NCBI RefSeq assembly: GCF_949987535.1
Contig: NC_080066.1
Span: forward strand, 134,272,335-134,336,334
Reading direction: 5' to 3'
DNA length: 64,000 nt
From: Balaenoptera acutorostrata
Taxonomy: Eukaryota; Chordata; Mammalia; Artiodactyla; Balaenopteridae
Every line of letters begins with the position of its first letter. Positions within the stretch are counted from its first letter, which is position 1. The position numbers and the translations under genes are program-made. Positions 11,040 through 22,280 of this stretch are shown here, one piece after another. The notes under the pieces were generated by a model. That model worked only from the letters and a program-made list of their open reading frames with translations. It was not told the origin of the DNA and made no database searches.

Positions 11040-13098
11040 CTTTTTTTTTAACATCTTTATTGGACTATAATTGCTTTACAATGCTGTGTTAGTTTCTGCT
11101 GTATAACAAAATGAATCAGCTATATGCATATGTATATCCCCATATCCCCTCCCTCTTGGGTCTCCCTCCCACCCTCCTTATACCACCCCTCTAGGTGGTC
11201 ACAAAGCACCGAGCTGATCTCCCTGTGCTATGCAGCTGCTTCCACAAGCTATTTATTTTACATTTGGCAGTGTATATATGTCAATGTTACTCTCTCACTT
11301 CATCCCAGCTTACTCTTCCCCCTCCCCACGTCCTCAAGTCCATTCTCTACATCTGTGTCTTTATTCCTGTCCTGCCCCTAGGTTCATCAGAACCCCTTTT
11401 TTTTTTTTTTAGATTCCATATATATGTGTTAACATACAGTATTTGTTTTTCTCTTTCTGACTTACTTCACTCTGTATGACAGTCTCTAGGCCCATCCACC
11501 TCACTACAAATACTCAATTTTGTTTCTTTTTATGGCTAATATTCCATTGTATATATGCGCCACATCTTCTTTATCCATTCATCTGTCGATGGACACTTAG
11601 CTTGCTTCCCTGTCCTGGCTATTGTAAATAGTGCTGCAGTGAATATTGTGGTGCATGTCTCTTTTTGAATTATGGTTTTCTCAGGGTATATGCCCAGTAG
11701 TGGGATTGCTGGGGCGTATGGTAATTCTATTTTTAGTTTTTTAAGGAACCTCCATGCTGTTCTCCATAGTGGCTGTATCAATTTACATTCTCACCAACAG
11801 TGCAAGAGGGTTCCCTTTTCTCCACACCCTCTCCAGCATTTATTGTTTGTAGATTTTTTTGATGATGGCCATTCTGACTGGTGTGAGGTGATACCTCATT
11901 GTAGTTTTGATTTGCATTTCTCTAATGATCAGTGATGTTGAGCATCCTTTCATGTGCTTGTTGGCAATCTGTATATCTTCTTTGGAGAAATGTCTATTTA
12001 GGTCTTCTGCCCATTTTTGGATTGGGTTGTTTGTTTTTTGATATTGAGCTGCATGAGCTGCTTATATATTTTGGAGATTAATCCTTTGTCAGTTGCTTCA
12101 TTTGCAAATATTTTCTCCCATTCTGAGGGTTGTCTCTTCGTCTTGTTTATGGTTTCCTTTGCTGTGCAAAACTTTTAAGTTTCATTAGATCCCATTTGTT
12201 TATTTTTGTTTTTATTTCCATTTCTCTAGGAGGTGGGTCAAAAAGGATCTTGCTGTGATTTATGTCATAGAGTGTTCTGCCTATGTTTTCCACTAAGAGT
12301 TTTATAGTGTCTGGCCTTACATTTAGGTCTTTAATCCCTTTTGAGTTTATTTTTGTGTATGGTGTTAGGGAGTGTTCTAATTTCATTCTTTTACATGCAG
12401 CTGTCCAGTTTCCCCAGCACCACTTATTGAAGAGGATGTCTTTTCTCCATTGTATACTCTTGCCTCCTTTATCAAAGACAAGGTGACCATATGTGTGTGG
12501 GTTTACCTCTGGGCTTTCTATCCTGTTCCATTGATCTGTATTTCTGTTTTTGTGCCAGTACCATACTGTCTTGATTACTGTAGCTTTGTAGTATAGTCTG
12601 AAATCCGGTAGCCTGATTCCTCCAGCCCTGTTTTTCTTTCTCAAGCTTGCTTTGGCTATTTGGGGCCTTTTGTGTTTCCATACAAATTGTGCAATTTTTT
12701 GCTCTAGTTCTGTGAAAAATGCCATTGGTAGTTTGATAGGGATTGCATGGAATCTGTAGATTGCTTTGGGTAGTATAGTCATTTTCACAATGTTGATTCT
12801 TCCAATCCAAGAACATGGTATATCTCTTCATCTGTTTGTATCATCTTTAATTTCTTTCATCAGTGTCTTATGTTTTTCTGCATACAGGTCTTTTGTGTCC
12901 TTAGGTAGGTTTATTCCTAGGTATTTTATTCTTTAGGTTGCAATGGTAAATGGGAGTATTTCCTTAATTTCTCTTTCAGATTTTTCATCATTAGTGTATA
13001 GGAATGCCAGAGATTTCTGTGCATTAATTTTGTATCCTGCTACTTTACCAAATTCATTGATTAGCTCTAGTAGTTTTCTGGTAGCATCTTTAGGATTC
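11040..13098 (-). mobile_element. 5'-truncated L1 (LINE-1), minus strand
   Basis: The element starts on the left with a T run and then 'aacatctttattggactata', the reversed 3' end of the L1 type common in this window. A T/C-rich 3' UTR follows (about 11120-11420) and then reversed ORF2 out to 13098. It is about 2.06 kb and ends within ORF2, so it is truncated at the 5' end as usual for target-primed reverse transcription. The perfect 16-bp target duplication and long readable ORF2 stretches make it the youngest sizeable L1 here. It sits inside the tail of an older plus-strand L1. Confidence 0.95.
11470..13098 (-). pseudogene. L1 ORF2 C-terminal remnant
   Basis: ORF2 encodes the endonuclease and reverse transcriptase that copy L1 RNA at nicked chromosomal DNA. 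Here only the part downstream of the catalytic reverse-transcriptase core is present. The longest piece is a 213-residue open frame (12147-12788) rich in Lys, Trp and His, with '[14 protein letters not shown]' and '[18 protein letters not shown]'. A second readable piece lies at 11536-11781 in a frame containing '[13 protein letters not shown]'. Stops and frame changes separate the pieces (for example near 12130 and 12790), and the start, endonuclease and RT catalytic box are missing. It cannot make an active enzyme. Confidence 0.9.
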
Positions 13099-13114
13099 TT
13101 CACCACAAGAACTT
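13099..13114. repeat. Target-site duplication, right copy
   Basis: Exact copy of 11024-11039. After it, 'tttataaaag' carries on the last bases of the split older L1. Confidence 0.95.
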
Positions 13115-13125
13115 TTTATAAAAGA

Positions 13126-13645
13126 TATTCAGTGCTTTCCTTACATCTCTTAAAAATGCTAATGAGACTATAATCCATAAGATTTCCACATTTACCATAT
13201 ATTTTTTAATCCTCTCCCCAGTTTTCTCAAAACCCACACTCATCAACATCACTCTCTTCCAAATCCACCCCCAAACTTCTTAAAACCCTACCCTGGCCAC
13301 TACCTTCTGTCTTCCACCTCTTCTCCTTTTCCTCACGAGCCCATATCATTTAAGCACTCAAGAGATAGAGCCCTCATTTTGGGGCAGGGAGGGGAAAAAA
13401 CATGAGCAAGCAAGGTCCTCTGTAGTGGGCAGGAGAAGGGGAAAGGCTAGAAGTAGTCATCCATAGTAATTTTAATTTCATCACACTAATTTTATTTTAT
13501 ACTTAATCCTTCTCTAGCTTCTAGTCACCTACGATTTGTTGAACAAAGCTGTATTGACTTTAACTGACATTCATGATTTCACGGTCTTCATTCAGATGAT
13601 GTCTCAGCCCCTTGCTTATCATGTGTTTACACACTGATTAGAGGT
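13126..13645. other. Unique sequence, pyrimidine-rich in part
   Basis: The segment 13210-13340 is C/T-rich with no clear repeat. No exon or RNA gene is recognised. Confidence 0.4.
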
Positions 13646-13830
13646 TGTAGAGCCAGGAGTTCTCAACTTTTGCTGTACAGTAGAATCACCTGGGGAGCTG
13701 AAGGTCCTCATGCCCAGGCCACAGCCCACACCAACTAAATCAGTAGGACCTAAGGCTGGGGACCCAGGCAACTGTATTTTTTTAAACTCCCGATGCGCTA
13801 CGTGGGACAACCAATGTTTCAGAGAAGTGC
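13646..13830 (+). mobile_element. MER5-type hAT DNA transposon (non-autonomous)
   Basis: The left end 'ggagttctcaacttttgctg' and 'agaatcacctggggagctga' match the start of MER5-type elements. The middle 'gacccaggcaactgtatttt' and the end near 13800-13830 complete it. These are short Charlie-related elements moved by transposase supplied elsewhere, and they carry no gene. Confidence 0.8.
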
Positions 13831-14005
13831 TTCTCTAACTTTAATGGACATACCAATTAAGTGGAGATTATGTTAATTATGTTAGAAGATCTAATTCTGA
13901 TCCAGTAGGGCTGGAGGAAGCCCCAGGATGCTGCATTTCTAACAAGTCAGGGTAATGCCAAATCTGCTGTTCCCAGACCACACCTTGAGTAGTGAGGCTT
14001 TACGG
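13831..14005 (+). mobile_element. Second MER5-type element, directly adjacent
   Basis: A new 'gtgcttctctaactttaatg' start is followed by 'tctgatccagtagggctgga', 'tgctgcatttctaacaagtc' and 'ccagaccacaccttgagtag', again in MER5 order and direction. It lies head-to-tail with the copy at 13646-13830. More than one internal deletion is likely. Confidence 0.7.
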
Positions 14006-14204
14006 AACAAGAACTTTTCAGGTTTCCTTCTCTCCTTCCTTAGTGGAGCATTTATTATATACACAGTCAGTGAAGGTGAAGTCACAGCTGGGTCTCCCAA
14101 CGGAACAGGCCTGGAAGATGACTTGTGACACAACTGTGGTAGCCTCAGAGGCAGGCGTTCATTACTCTGCCCTGTGTGGCTTCAGTTGCTCTGCCTCCGC
14201 TTAA

Positions 14205-14395
14205 AGGCTGGTCTAGGTATCAATCCAACTTAGCCCCTCTAACTTCAGGATCTTTAACAAGACACTCAATTCCTTAAGCCTCAGTGGCCTCATGTGTAAA
14301 ATGGGGAATAAGCGTGTCGACTATCTCATTTGGTTATTATGAGTTTTAAATGAGATAATCATGTACAGCACTGGTATGCCTGCCATTATGCATGC
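14205..14395 (+). repeat. MIR SINE
   Basis: The order 'taacaagacactcaattcct', 'taagcctcagtggcctcatg', 'gtaaaatggggaataagcg' and 'ttttaaatgagataatcatg' is the MIR core and tail read forwards. Confidence 0.8.
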
Positions 14396-14487
14396 CTGTC
14401 TTTATTTCTGCTGCCAACGAGAACCAACTCACTAATTCTCTCTCTCTCCCTTAAGCGTCTGCTTCTGGATTCAGCTAACTCATGGTT

Positions 14488-14505
14488 TTGCTCTGTGTAC
14501 TTTTT
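14488..14505. repeat. Target-site duplication, left copy (retrocopy)
   Basis: The 18 bases 'ttgctctgtgtacttttt' are repeated exactly at 15102-15119. The last T residues could partly belong to the reversed poly(A). Confidence 0.9.
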
Positions 14506-15101
14506 TTTTTCTTGCAATTTGCAAAAGGATTTATTCAGGCAGACAGCATTTATGTACAGCATTTATGTACACCCCGAATGTTAGTATATATTCTCATTGA
14601 TACACACAGATGTAGTTTAAAAACGTGAACAAGAAGCATACACATCAGCCTCAGGAGTGTTGTTATGTTGTGATTTCTCTTGTGTTAGGATTCCCACTCA
14701 TCTTGTGTGGAAACTCACAGGAGTTAAGGTATGTTCAGTAAGTCAAGATGGAGTCTCAGCGGCCAATGTGGACTCCCAGCGTCTGAGTGTGATAAATTAA
14801 GAGTGTTAAGGAATTTGTTGGTGAAGTCTGAGGAAAGACATCACTGAAACAGAAGGAGCAACTGATGGAGACAAGACCTCTTGGGCCAGAACCAAGGGGT
14901 TCCTACTGGCCGACTCCTTAAAAAGAACACTGAGATGACCTGAAGACTCTTGGTTGGAGGACCCAACTCCACGCTGCTGAGCTGTTGCAGATGGACGCTG
15001 CTGGAACTTTGCCCCCATGCTTGTCTCGAGACCCATTGCTGGACCAGGATTGCCACTCGTGCCGAGACGCCTCCTTCCCGGACTTCTCCTGGGAGGGCTC
15101 A
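14506..15101 (-). pseudogene. Processed retrocopy of an unidentified mRNA 3' end
   Basis: This 0.6 kb insertion has all the marks of an mRNA reverse-transcribed by L1. An exact 18-bp duplication flanks it. A reversed poly(A) lies at its left edge (14501-14510), with a reversed AATAAA (TTTATT at 14530-14535) about 20 bases inside. The copy is on the minus strand and cut at its 5' end. A 98-codon frame stays open from 15102 to 14806, with segments 'KFQQRPSATAQQR' and 'SPSVAPSVSVMSFLRLHQQ', then a stop and about 300 bases of 3' UTR-like sequence. Its ATG is formed across the junction with the target site, so it is not the parent gene's start. I do not recognise the parent, and another frame (14841-15056) is also open, so the coding frame is unproven. 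Confidence 0.85.
14543..14568. repeat. 13-bp tandem duplication in the retrocopy 3' UTR
   Basis: The unit 'acagcatttatgt' occurs twice in a row without mismatch, just upstream (on the minus strand) of the reversed poly(A) signal. Confidence 0.9.
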
Positions 15102-15359
15102 TTGCTCTGTGTACTTTTTGAACTCTGCTCCCACTACCAACTTCTGGCTCTCTCTACAAGCTCCAGTTAGGGGGTCCCAAGAGTGGATGTGATTGGTTCA
15201 GTCAGTCACCATCCACTAGACCTCTTCAAGGAGGACTCTGTGTTTGCACAAAGCCTCCACTGAGGTAGATCAGGGAAACTTATGGATTGGCTTCCATGGT
15301 CAGGATTTGACTTAGACTAGGCTACAGGGTAAGACAAGCTAAATATAAGAAACCTTCAG

Positions 15360-15664
15360 GGGCTTCCCTGGTGGCGCAGTGGTTGAGAATCTGCCTGCCA
15401 ATGCAGAAAACACGGGTTCCAGCCCTGGTCTGGGAAGATCCCACGTGCCGCGGAGCAACTAGGCCCGTGAGCCACAACTACTGAGCCTGCGCGTCTGGAG
15501 CCTGTGCTCCGCAACAAGAGAGGCCGCAATAGTGAGAGGCCCGCGCACCGCGATGAAGAGTGGCCCCGCTTGCCGCAACTAGAGAAAGCCCTCACACAGA
15601 AACGAAGACCCAATGCAGCTAAAAATAAATAAATAAATTTATTTAAAAAAAAAAAAGAAAAGAT
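15360..15664 (+). mobile_element. CHR-2-type SINE, shortened (deletion) form
   Basis: The element starts 'gggcttccctggtggcgcag', has the tRNA-like B-box region 'gggttccagccctggt', then the body and an (AAAT)n and poly(A) tail. An 8-base duplication 'accttcag' at 15352-15359 and 15665-15672 brackets it. The middle passes straight from 'actgagcctgcgcg' to 'tctggagcctgtgctccgca', as in the other deletion-form copies here. No TTTT terminator or own gene is present; such SINEs depend on L1 enzymes. Confidence 0.95.
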
Positions 15665-16029
15665 ACCTTCAGAAAGATATGGGGATACGGCAGGCAATGA
15701 GGCTTTCTAGGACGGGTAGTGCAAACACATTGCCAAGCACCTTGCTTGCCTTGCCCAGCACACTTAGCAAATATTTACTAAACATCTAATAAGTGTAAAG
15801 CATACATTGTGGCCCCTGTCCCTGGAGGCCTGGGACCATCTGCATATTTTGGTTCTGGATAGGTGGGGCAAAGCACCCAGAGACATATTTTCATGTAGAT
15901 GGTATAAGCAAAATACTAATATTTTTGCTCTTTGAATACTGTTTTTGGTTTTTGATTAATTTTGTGCTCAGACATGCTACCCCAAAAAGGACAAAGACAA
16001 CCTCTCCAAAGCTCAGAACTTGGTAAGGA

Positions 16030-16255
16030 GATAGTAGCTAACCTTTAGTGCTTACTACATACTAGCACTGTTCTAAGTACTTTACGTGGCTTAACTCATT
16101 TAATCCTCACAACACTATTATTATCCCAATTTGGCAAACAGGGAAACTAAGGCTTTAAGAGGCTAAAACACAGCCAAATCACACAGCTAGTAAGTGGCAG
16201 AGCCAGGGCCCTGCTCCAGAGCCTACACTCCCTGTACAGAGTGCAATTCCTCTGG
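16030..16255 (-). repeat. MIR SINE, reverse orientation
   Basis: A near-complete reversed MIR: 'tactagcactgttctaagta', 'taatcctcacaacactatta', 'aaacagggaaactaaggctt', 'cacacagctagtaagtggca', 'gccctgctccagagcctaca'. Confidence 0.9.
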
Positions 16256-16895
16256 CCTTCTTCGGAATCTGCCCAGACTTGTGGTGACACAACCTCTACA
16301 TTAACATACACCTACCTTGTTTTTTGCAGAGATGCCTAGCAAATGGCATTTTGAGATCTGACATTCTCATGTATATGTCATGGAGACGTATACAATATAA
16401 CCAGACTTGTAGCAGGAACCTAAAAGGATATTAAAAGATAAACTTGCAATCCCTCCAGTTTATGCCAAAATGCAAATTATTCACAAACTTCAGTATTATT
16501 ATTATTTGCAACTTATTACATTTTAAAACAGCTGCTTTCTTACATATACATGTCACAGTGACTTTTTTTGGTTGCCCAGCATCTGAAGCTCCTTCCTATC
16601 TTTGGGAAAGACCCACGGTGTAACTTTCCAAATTCCCAGATTCTTGTTTTCTCTCTCCTCTTGTCAGCCTGGGTAGGCACATGTGACCCAGACTTTACCC
16701 AGTCATACCTAGGACTTACAGTCCTACCTAGAACTTGAATACAAGGAAATAAGCAGAGTGGAGGATTCATCCTGGGCCAGAGGAGAGGGCAATACTGCCA
16801 GTAGCACCAGCATCAGTAACCAGCAGCAGCTGTTGCATTACATCTGCAGACTCAGCATGATTCTGGCTGGGGCTCCCACTGCAATGCTTCCTTAT
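16256..16895. other. Unclassified sequence, no gene seen
   Basis: A 76-residue open frame on the minus strand (16540-16770) has no recognisable domain. The stretch 16540-16880 has the look of an old interspersed repeat, but I cannot assign it. Confidence 0.35.
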
Positions 16896-17372
16896 TGTGT
16901 TAGTTTCCTAGGGCTGCCATAACAAAGTACCACAAACTGGGTAGCTTGAAACAACAGAAAGCTATTCTCTCACAGTTCTATGGGCTAGAAGTCTAAAATC
17001 AAGTTATTGGCAGGGCCATGCTCTCTCTGAAAGCTCTAGGGAAGAACTCTTTTTGGCCTCTTCTAGCTTCTGGTAGTTACTGGCAATCCTTGGTGTTCCT
17101 TGGCTTGTAGCGGCATCACTCCAATCTCTGCATCTATCCTCCATGGCCTTCTTGCCTGTGTCTTCCCTTATGTCTCTTTGTATCAATCTCCCATTCCTTT
17201 CTCATAAAAAGATTCCAGTCACTGGGTCAGAGACCACCATAATCCAGTATGACCACATTTTTAACTTGATTAACATCTACAACGACCCTATTTTCAAATA
17301 AGGTCACCTTCACAAGTATTGAGGATTAAGACTTCAACATGTCTTTTATGGGGACACAATTCAACTCACAAA
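16896..17372 (-). mobile_element. MLT1-type LTR (ERVL-MaLR), minus strand
   Basis: The left edge 'gtgttagtttcctagggctg' and 'ccataacaaagtaccacaaa', the middle 'ctggcaatccttggtgttcc', and the right part 'ttcaaataaggtcaccttca' and 'gaggattaagacttcaacat' give a full-length reversed MLT1 LTR. No internal region is attached, so it is a solo LTR. Confidence 0.85.
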
Positions 17373-18750
17373 ATCTACGTTTCTGTTGATTTTCTGGGAT
17401 GGATCTCCAGCCATTCCAGTCATCTTGTGGGCCACCCAATATTTTCTTACAAACTCTTTTCCTATTTAAATCAGCAGAATTAGTTTTGCAGCTTCCAACG
17501 TTAAACCTTGACCTGTTTTATCCCTCCCTCTATTTCCCTCACCCCCCATCTGAAAGTATCCACCCAGAGCTCTCTAGGGATGAGTGGAACAGTGACCTTT
17601 TAATGGCAAAGGCAATCTGTCTTAGGAACAAGGTAAGATTTCCATTCCACTCCCTGGATCAAGCAGACTGAAGAAAGGACAGCCCAGGTCCATGTTAAAA
17701 GAAGGACTCAGACTGACCAGTCCCAAACCTCATGACTGAAATGCCTGCAAAATCTATTGATTTCCTAAGCTATGAGTTTGTTCTCAAGCTGCATCTCACT
17801 TTGGAGCAGAATTTGACTTGGCCTTGGCCTCTGGCCAAGGGTGGTGTGAGGCCTGTTTTGGTGGCAAGGACCACACCGCTTGCATCAGATCGCATAGACA
17901 TTGCCCCAGTCTGTATAATTTTCATCAGGTCATGACAGCAGCGCCAAAGGGGCTAATTAGCACTTCAATTGTGTTTGGTCTAAAGTTTCCAAAGCCTCAT
18001 CAATGCTTTAGGAACAATAACATTATGCCAGAAAGAGTTGCAGAAGAAACAAATATGGGGTTCTAAGGAACATGATAATCAAAGACAGCTGAATCTAAAG
18101 TGACAAATCTATGTCAATGACTTCAAGGAAATAAAAATACATTTAAAACTTTTGAATCAATCAACTTCACAAATGGCGATTAGGAGAAGAGAGCAATGTT
18201 ACTTTTTGATTTGCTCTGATTTGCTTCCTTTTATAGTCTGCCCCTTGCCAACTTCATGGAATTGTGGTAGGGCTGGGGACCACATAAGCTTGGAACTAAC
18301 TGCCTAAGGCTATCTTTGCCATCATTTGTAGAGAGCCCATTTGATAATGAAGCCAACCCAGGAAAGAAGAATCCAAGAGATATATACAAAGTTATTATTT
18401 CATTGGAGTCTCACAATCCAGCTGTACCTAAAAATACCTATTAAACTTCCAAGTTACTGGAACCAGTATATCCTTTTTTTGTTTGTTTGTTCAAGCTAGT
18501 TTGAATTGCAGATCTAGCCTTACAAATGACAATGTGCTATCAAGTGTTCATATCTGCTTTGACCTAATTCCCTTGGATTGTTGTTGGCCAGAGAATACTC
18601 TGTTGAATTGACCATGGATTTCAACTGGGATGGCGGTTTCTGAATTTCTGTCATCTGGCATACTATTGGGAACATGTGCACACACATAACCTAACAGAGA
18701 AGCACCTGCATAACGCAGTCTTTTGGCAAGTGCATGGGACTGACATGAAC
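17373..18750. other. Unique sequence; one motif-dense segment
   Basis: No repeat is recognised. The segment 17890-18010 contains 'ggggctaattagcacttcaa' and 'caattgtg', cores typical of homeodomain and bHLH sites. This fits conserved regulatory DNA but does not prove it. Small open frames here have no recognisable domains. Confidence 0.35.
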
Positions 18751-20780
18751 CTCCCCATTCATTCACATATTTACTCAATATATCAGTAGTGGGCACTCGC
18801 TATGTGCCAAGCCCAGGTGTAGGCACTGGGAACTCGGCAATGAAAAGAGAACAAAGCCCTGCCCTTGTGAAGCTTCCACTCTAGTGAGGGAAGACAGACA
18901 ACAGAAGCATTTTAAAGTAGATATATGCCAGATAATGATAAAATGTTATGGTGAAAGATTAAATAGGGTAAAAAGGATAGGAATGCAGGGTGGGTGTCTA
19001 TTTCATATGTGACGAAATAGTGAGCCTTGTGGTTGTCTGTAGGAAGACATTGCCAAGCCAAGGGAACAGCATGTGCAAGGCACTGAAGCAGGAATAGGCA
19101 GTAGGCCAATGTGGCTGAAGTGGAGGGAATGAGGGGCAGTGTGGTAGGAGATGAGGTGAGAGAAGTTATTAGTGCGGGAAGGTGTGATGGAGAAAATTTA
19201 GAGACTTCATAGGCCGTTTTAAGAATTCTTATGAACCAGATAAGAACCCCCAGGGTGGTTGTGAGCAAAGGAGTCACACAATCTGACTTAAAGTTTCAAT
19301 GACTGTTCTATCTGCCATGTTGAGAATATAATTGATGGTAAGAACAGACGCAAGGAGGCCAATCAGGGAGACCATGAAAACAGGAGTGGAGGTGGTAAGA
19401 AATGGTTGAATTCTGAATATATTTAGAAGGTAGAGCCACCAACAGAATGGAATGTAAACAGAAGTTTTCATAAATGTCTCCAAGGGTTTTGGTCTAAGCA
19501 ACTATAGAGACAGAGATGCCAGGTACTTTGAGGCAATGGCTGCATGAAAAGCACAGATTTAGAATGGGGGACTAATTAGGAGTGTGGTTTCGATATATTA
19601 AGTTTGAGAGGCCTATCAGATACCTATAGAGAATAGATAGTTAGCTAAATGAGTCTGAAGGTAAAAGGAAATTTCTGGGCTGGAGACAAGTATTTGGGAG
19701 CCATCAGAGTACATATGAATTTGAAGTCATGAGGCTGGGTGAGACCACCTAGGAAGTGGGTCCATACAGAAGAGAAGAGTTCTAAGGACTATACCCTTGA
19801 GCAGTCCACTGCTGAGAGAAAGATGAATAGTTAGTAAGGTAGGATGAGAACCGAAAGGTGGAAGCTAAGTGGAAAAATATTTTTCAAAAAAGAGAGTGGC
19901 TAATTAGATCAAATGCTGAGATAAGTCAAGTAAGATGAGGACTAATAACTGACTACTGGATATAGCTACACAGAAGTCACTGGAGTGGGTACAAAAAAGA
20001 ACAGGAGGGAATAAATTATAAACAGTGATTAGAGACAACTTTTTTCAAGGATTTTACTGTATATAGCAATAGAAAATTGGAGCAACATTTGGGAGAAATG
20101 TGGAAACGAGAGAAATTTCATTTAAGTTGGACAGTATTTCAGCATGTTTGTATGCTATGGAAATGATTCATTACAGACAGAAAAACTGATGATGTGAGTT
20201 TGGGGAGGGGACAAATGCTGGAGCAACGTCCTTGAGTAGGCAAGAGGAGATGGGGTCTAGTCACAAGCATAGGAGTTAGTCTTAGATTAACACACAGATC
20301 ATGCACCCTAACTGGAGGAGAGGCAGAATATAAAGGCAAAGGCGCAGATAACTGGGTAGATGAGGCAATGGGATCTTGTATAAATCCTCTTCTGCTTCTA
20401 TTTTCTCAGGAAAATAGGATGCAGATTTATCGGCTGAGAGTCAGAAGGAGGGAAAAAGTTTGAACGGTTTGAAGGAAGATGAAAAGATGTGAAATAGTTA
20501 CCTAAGAAAGTAGGGGAAAGATCAGAGTAGGGAAATGCAATAGGACCCCTGGGCAGCACTGAGAGCCCGCATGAGGTCAAGGGTCATCTTCATGCTGTGC
20601 ATTTTGAGCACTGTGGTGAAGAGGGTGATGTCCATAGGAGTTCAGAGTAAAGAGGAGAGAAGTGAGCAGTAACTTTAAAGTCAGCTAACTCATTAAGATT
20701 TAAGATAGAGAAGCAAACAGGTACACAGTTCAAATATGAGAAGTGCCTGGAATCTTAAAGACAATTAGATATAATTTGAA
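18751..20780 (-). mobile_element. Long L2 (LINE-2) fragment, minus strand
   Basis: The left edge 'actcgctatgtgccaagccc' and 'ggcactgggaactcggcaat' is the reversed L2 3' end. The order 'ggaacagcatgtgcaaggca', 'ctgaagcaggaataggcagt', 'gtggtaggagatgaggtgag' and 'agtcacacaatctgacttaa' continues into L2. The part beyond about 19500 ('ttgggagccatcagagtaca', 'actatacccttgagcagtcc') is weaker but in the expected order. At about 2 kb this is the longest L2 of the window. ORF2 is not readable. Confidence 0.8.
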
Positions 20781-20849
20781 CATATTCTTAGAAATAAAAT
20801 CAGAGACTTTTAGAGCTTAAAATGAAAATGACCCTAGTGATTTTCTTCT

Positions 20850-20965
20850 CTGAATCCTTCATTTTATAACATTGGAAGCCAAGGCCCTGGAAAATTAAAT
20901 GACTCTCCCAACACCACACAGCTAGTTAGAGGCAGAGACAAATCTAGATGTCAGTTCTCCGTCTT
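20850..20965 (-). repeat. MIR fragment, reverse orientation
   Basis: The track 'attaaatgactctcccaaca' and 'ccacacagctagttagaggc' is the reversed MIR core. Confidence 0.65.
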
Positions 20966-22280
20966 CATCCACTAGTCTTCCCGTCCTCATTTACTGGCAG
21001 GGTACGGTGAAATTTCAGGCTGGTCCCTTTTTCTCATTGCATGGCCAGGCCTGCCTTTCTCTGAGTATTTCTGAGCCCTGTTCCATGACCCCCACCTTCT
21101 ATAACGAGTCCCTTTTGCTGTCTCTCAGAGCCACCCAGCTCCTCCCAGTGCCTCAGCCAAGTGTGTACTTCACTGAAGCTTTCAAACCCAGTGCACTAGG
21201 CTGGATCAAGAGCCCAGCCTCGGGAAACTATCGACGGAGCTTCACCTGGGAGGAAGGAAGGGGAATTATAGGGTGAGCCTCTCTCAAATCCTGCAGCTGA
21301 TTTCCTCAGGCTCACCAGATGGCACCTTGGTTTTCAGGTGCCAGTGAGAAGGGTATGGCATTCTCTTAGCCCTGCTTTCCTTCTGTCCAAGGAGGCGCTC
21401 AAGAGACCTTTCAAGCTACAAACTGTATGTGCTCATTGGACCAACAAATACCAAGCTTTTGCATTAAGAAGAAAACAGATCTGAACCAACAAGCCTGGGG
21501 ATAGCCTGCAACCTGTGCCCCATCTGAATACCATTTGAACATAACTGGTTAAAGTTCTTCCAATGATGGCTTTTGTTATCTATAAAATTAAGACTAAACC
21601 AGAGATCAAGGAATTTCAACTGGAAGTTATATCCTGTCTCCAGTCTCCCATCTTGGTGTAATTTAAGTGAGTTACAGGCCCCTTTAAATTCACTTATTTA
21701 AAACAGATACTCATCCAAAGAGGCACTCTATAAACATTTGGCACATCTTGATGAGCCCTTCAATTGTCCTTTAAAGGCAGTGGAAACAACCTCAAAACCA
21801 ATTACTTATGCTCTCCTCCAAGAAGTTCATTAATTGGAACGAGGGCTCTGCCTCTGCTGAGGGTACCCTCTCCACTCTTTAATGTCTCACAATTGTCCCT
21901 TCTGGGGAACAGTAGTAGAGTTCCAGGCAATTCTTTTCATATTTAGAAATTATTTAAATACAGAGGTAAAGGGTATCGAAGGGGACTGGGAGTTAACATG
22001 TTACAAAAGGATAGGGTCTTAAATCTGCCCTCCCTTCTTCTGGTTAAAACACGCAATGGAAAAATGGGGAGAAATCGATGCACCTTCGTATCCTCCCACG
22101 TGCTGGATGAGATATTAGGAATAAAATCCCCGAAGTAAACCTACATATATAAAACAGGGCCTACATACCCTTAAAAAGATTTAAAAGGATAAACCTGTGA
22201 CAAAATCATCTTTGTAAACACAAATGCATGCCAGTACTAGAGGACTGAGGTTCAAGACACAGCATATTTTAAAGAATCAA
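20966..22280. other. Unique sequence with one exon-like stretch
   Basis: No repeat is recognised. An open frame at 21007-21276 contains a segment (21129-21272) bounded by a good polypyrimidine-AG and a GTGAGC donor. A second open frame at 21764-21946 has no support. See the findings for the exon candidate. Confidence 0.4.

Noticed and set aside
12147..12788. 213-residue open frame, the longest of the window, as a host gene
   Set aside because: It is the C-terminal part of L1 ORF2 inside an L1 with target duplications, 5'-truncated and frame-shifted.
15360..15470. tRNA gene, from the B-box-like sequence in SINE heads
   Set aside because: The tRNA-like part is diverged, does not fold as a clean cloverleaf by eye, and is joined to a SINE body and A-rich tail.
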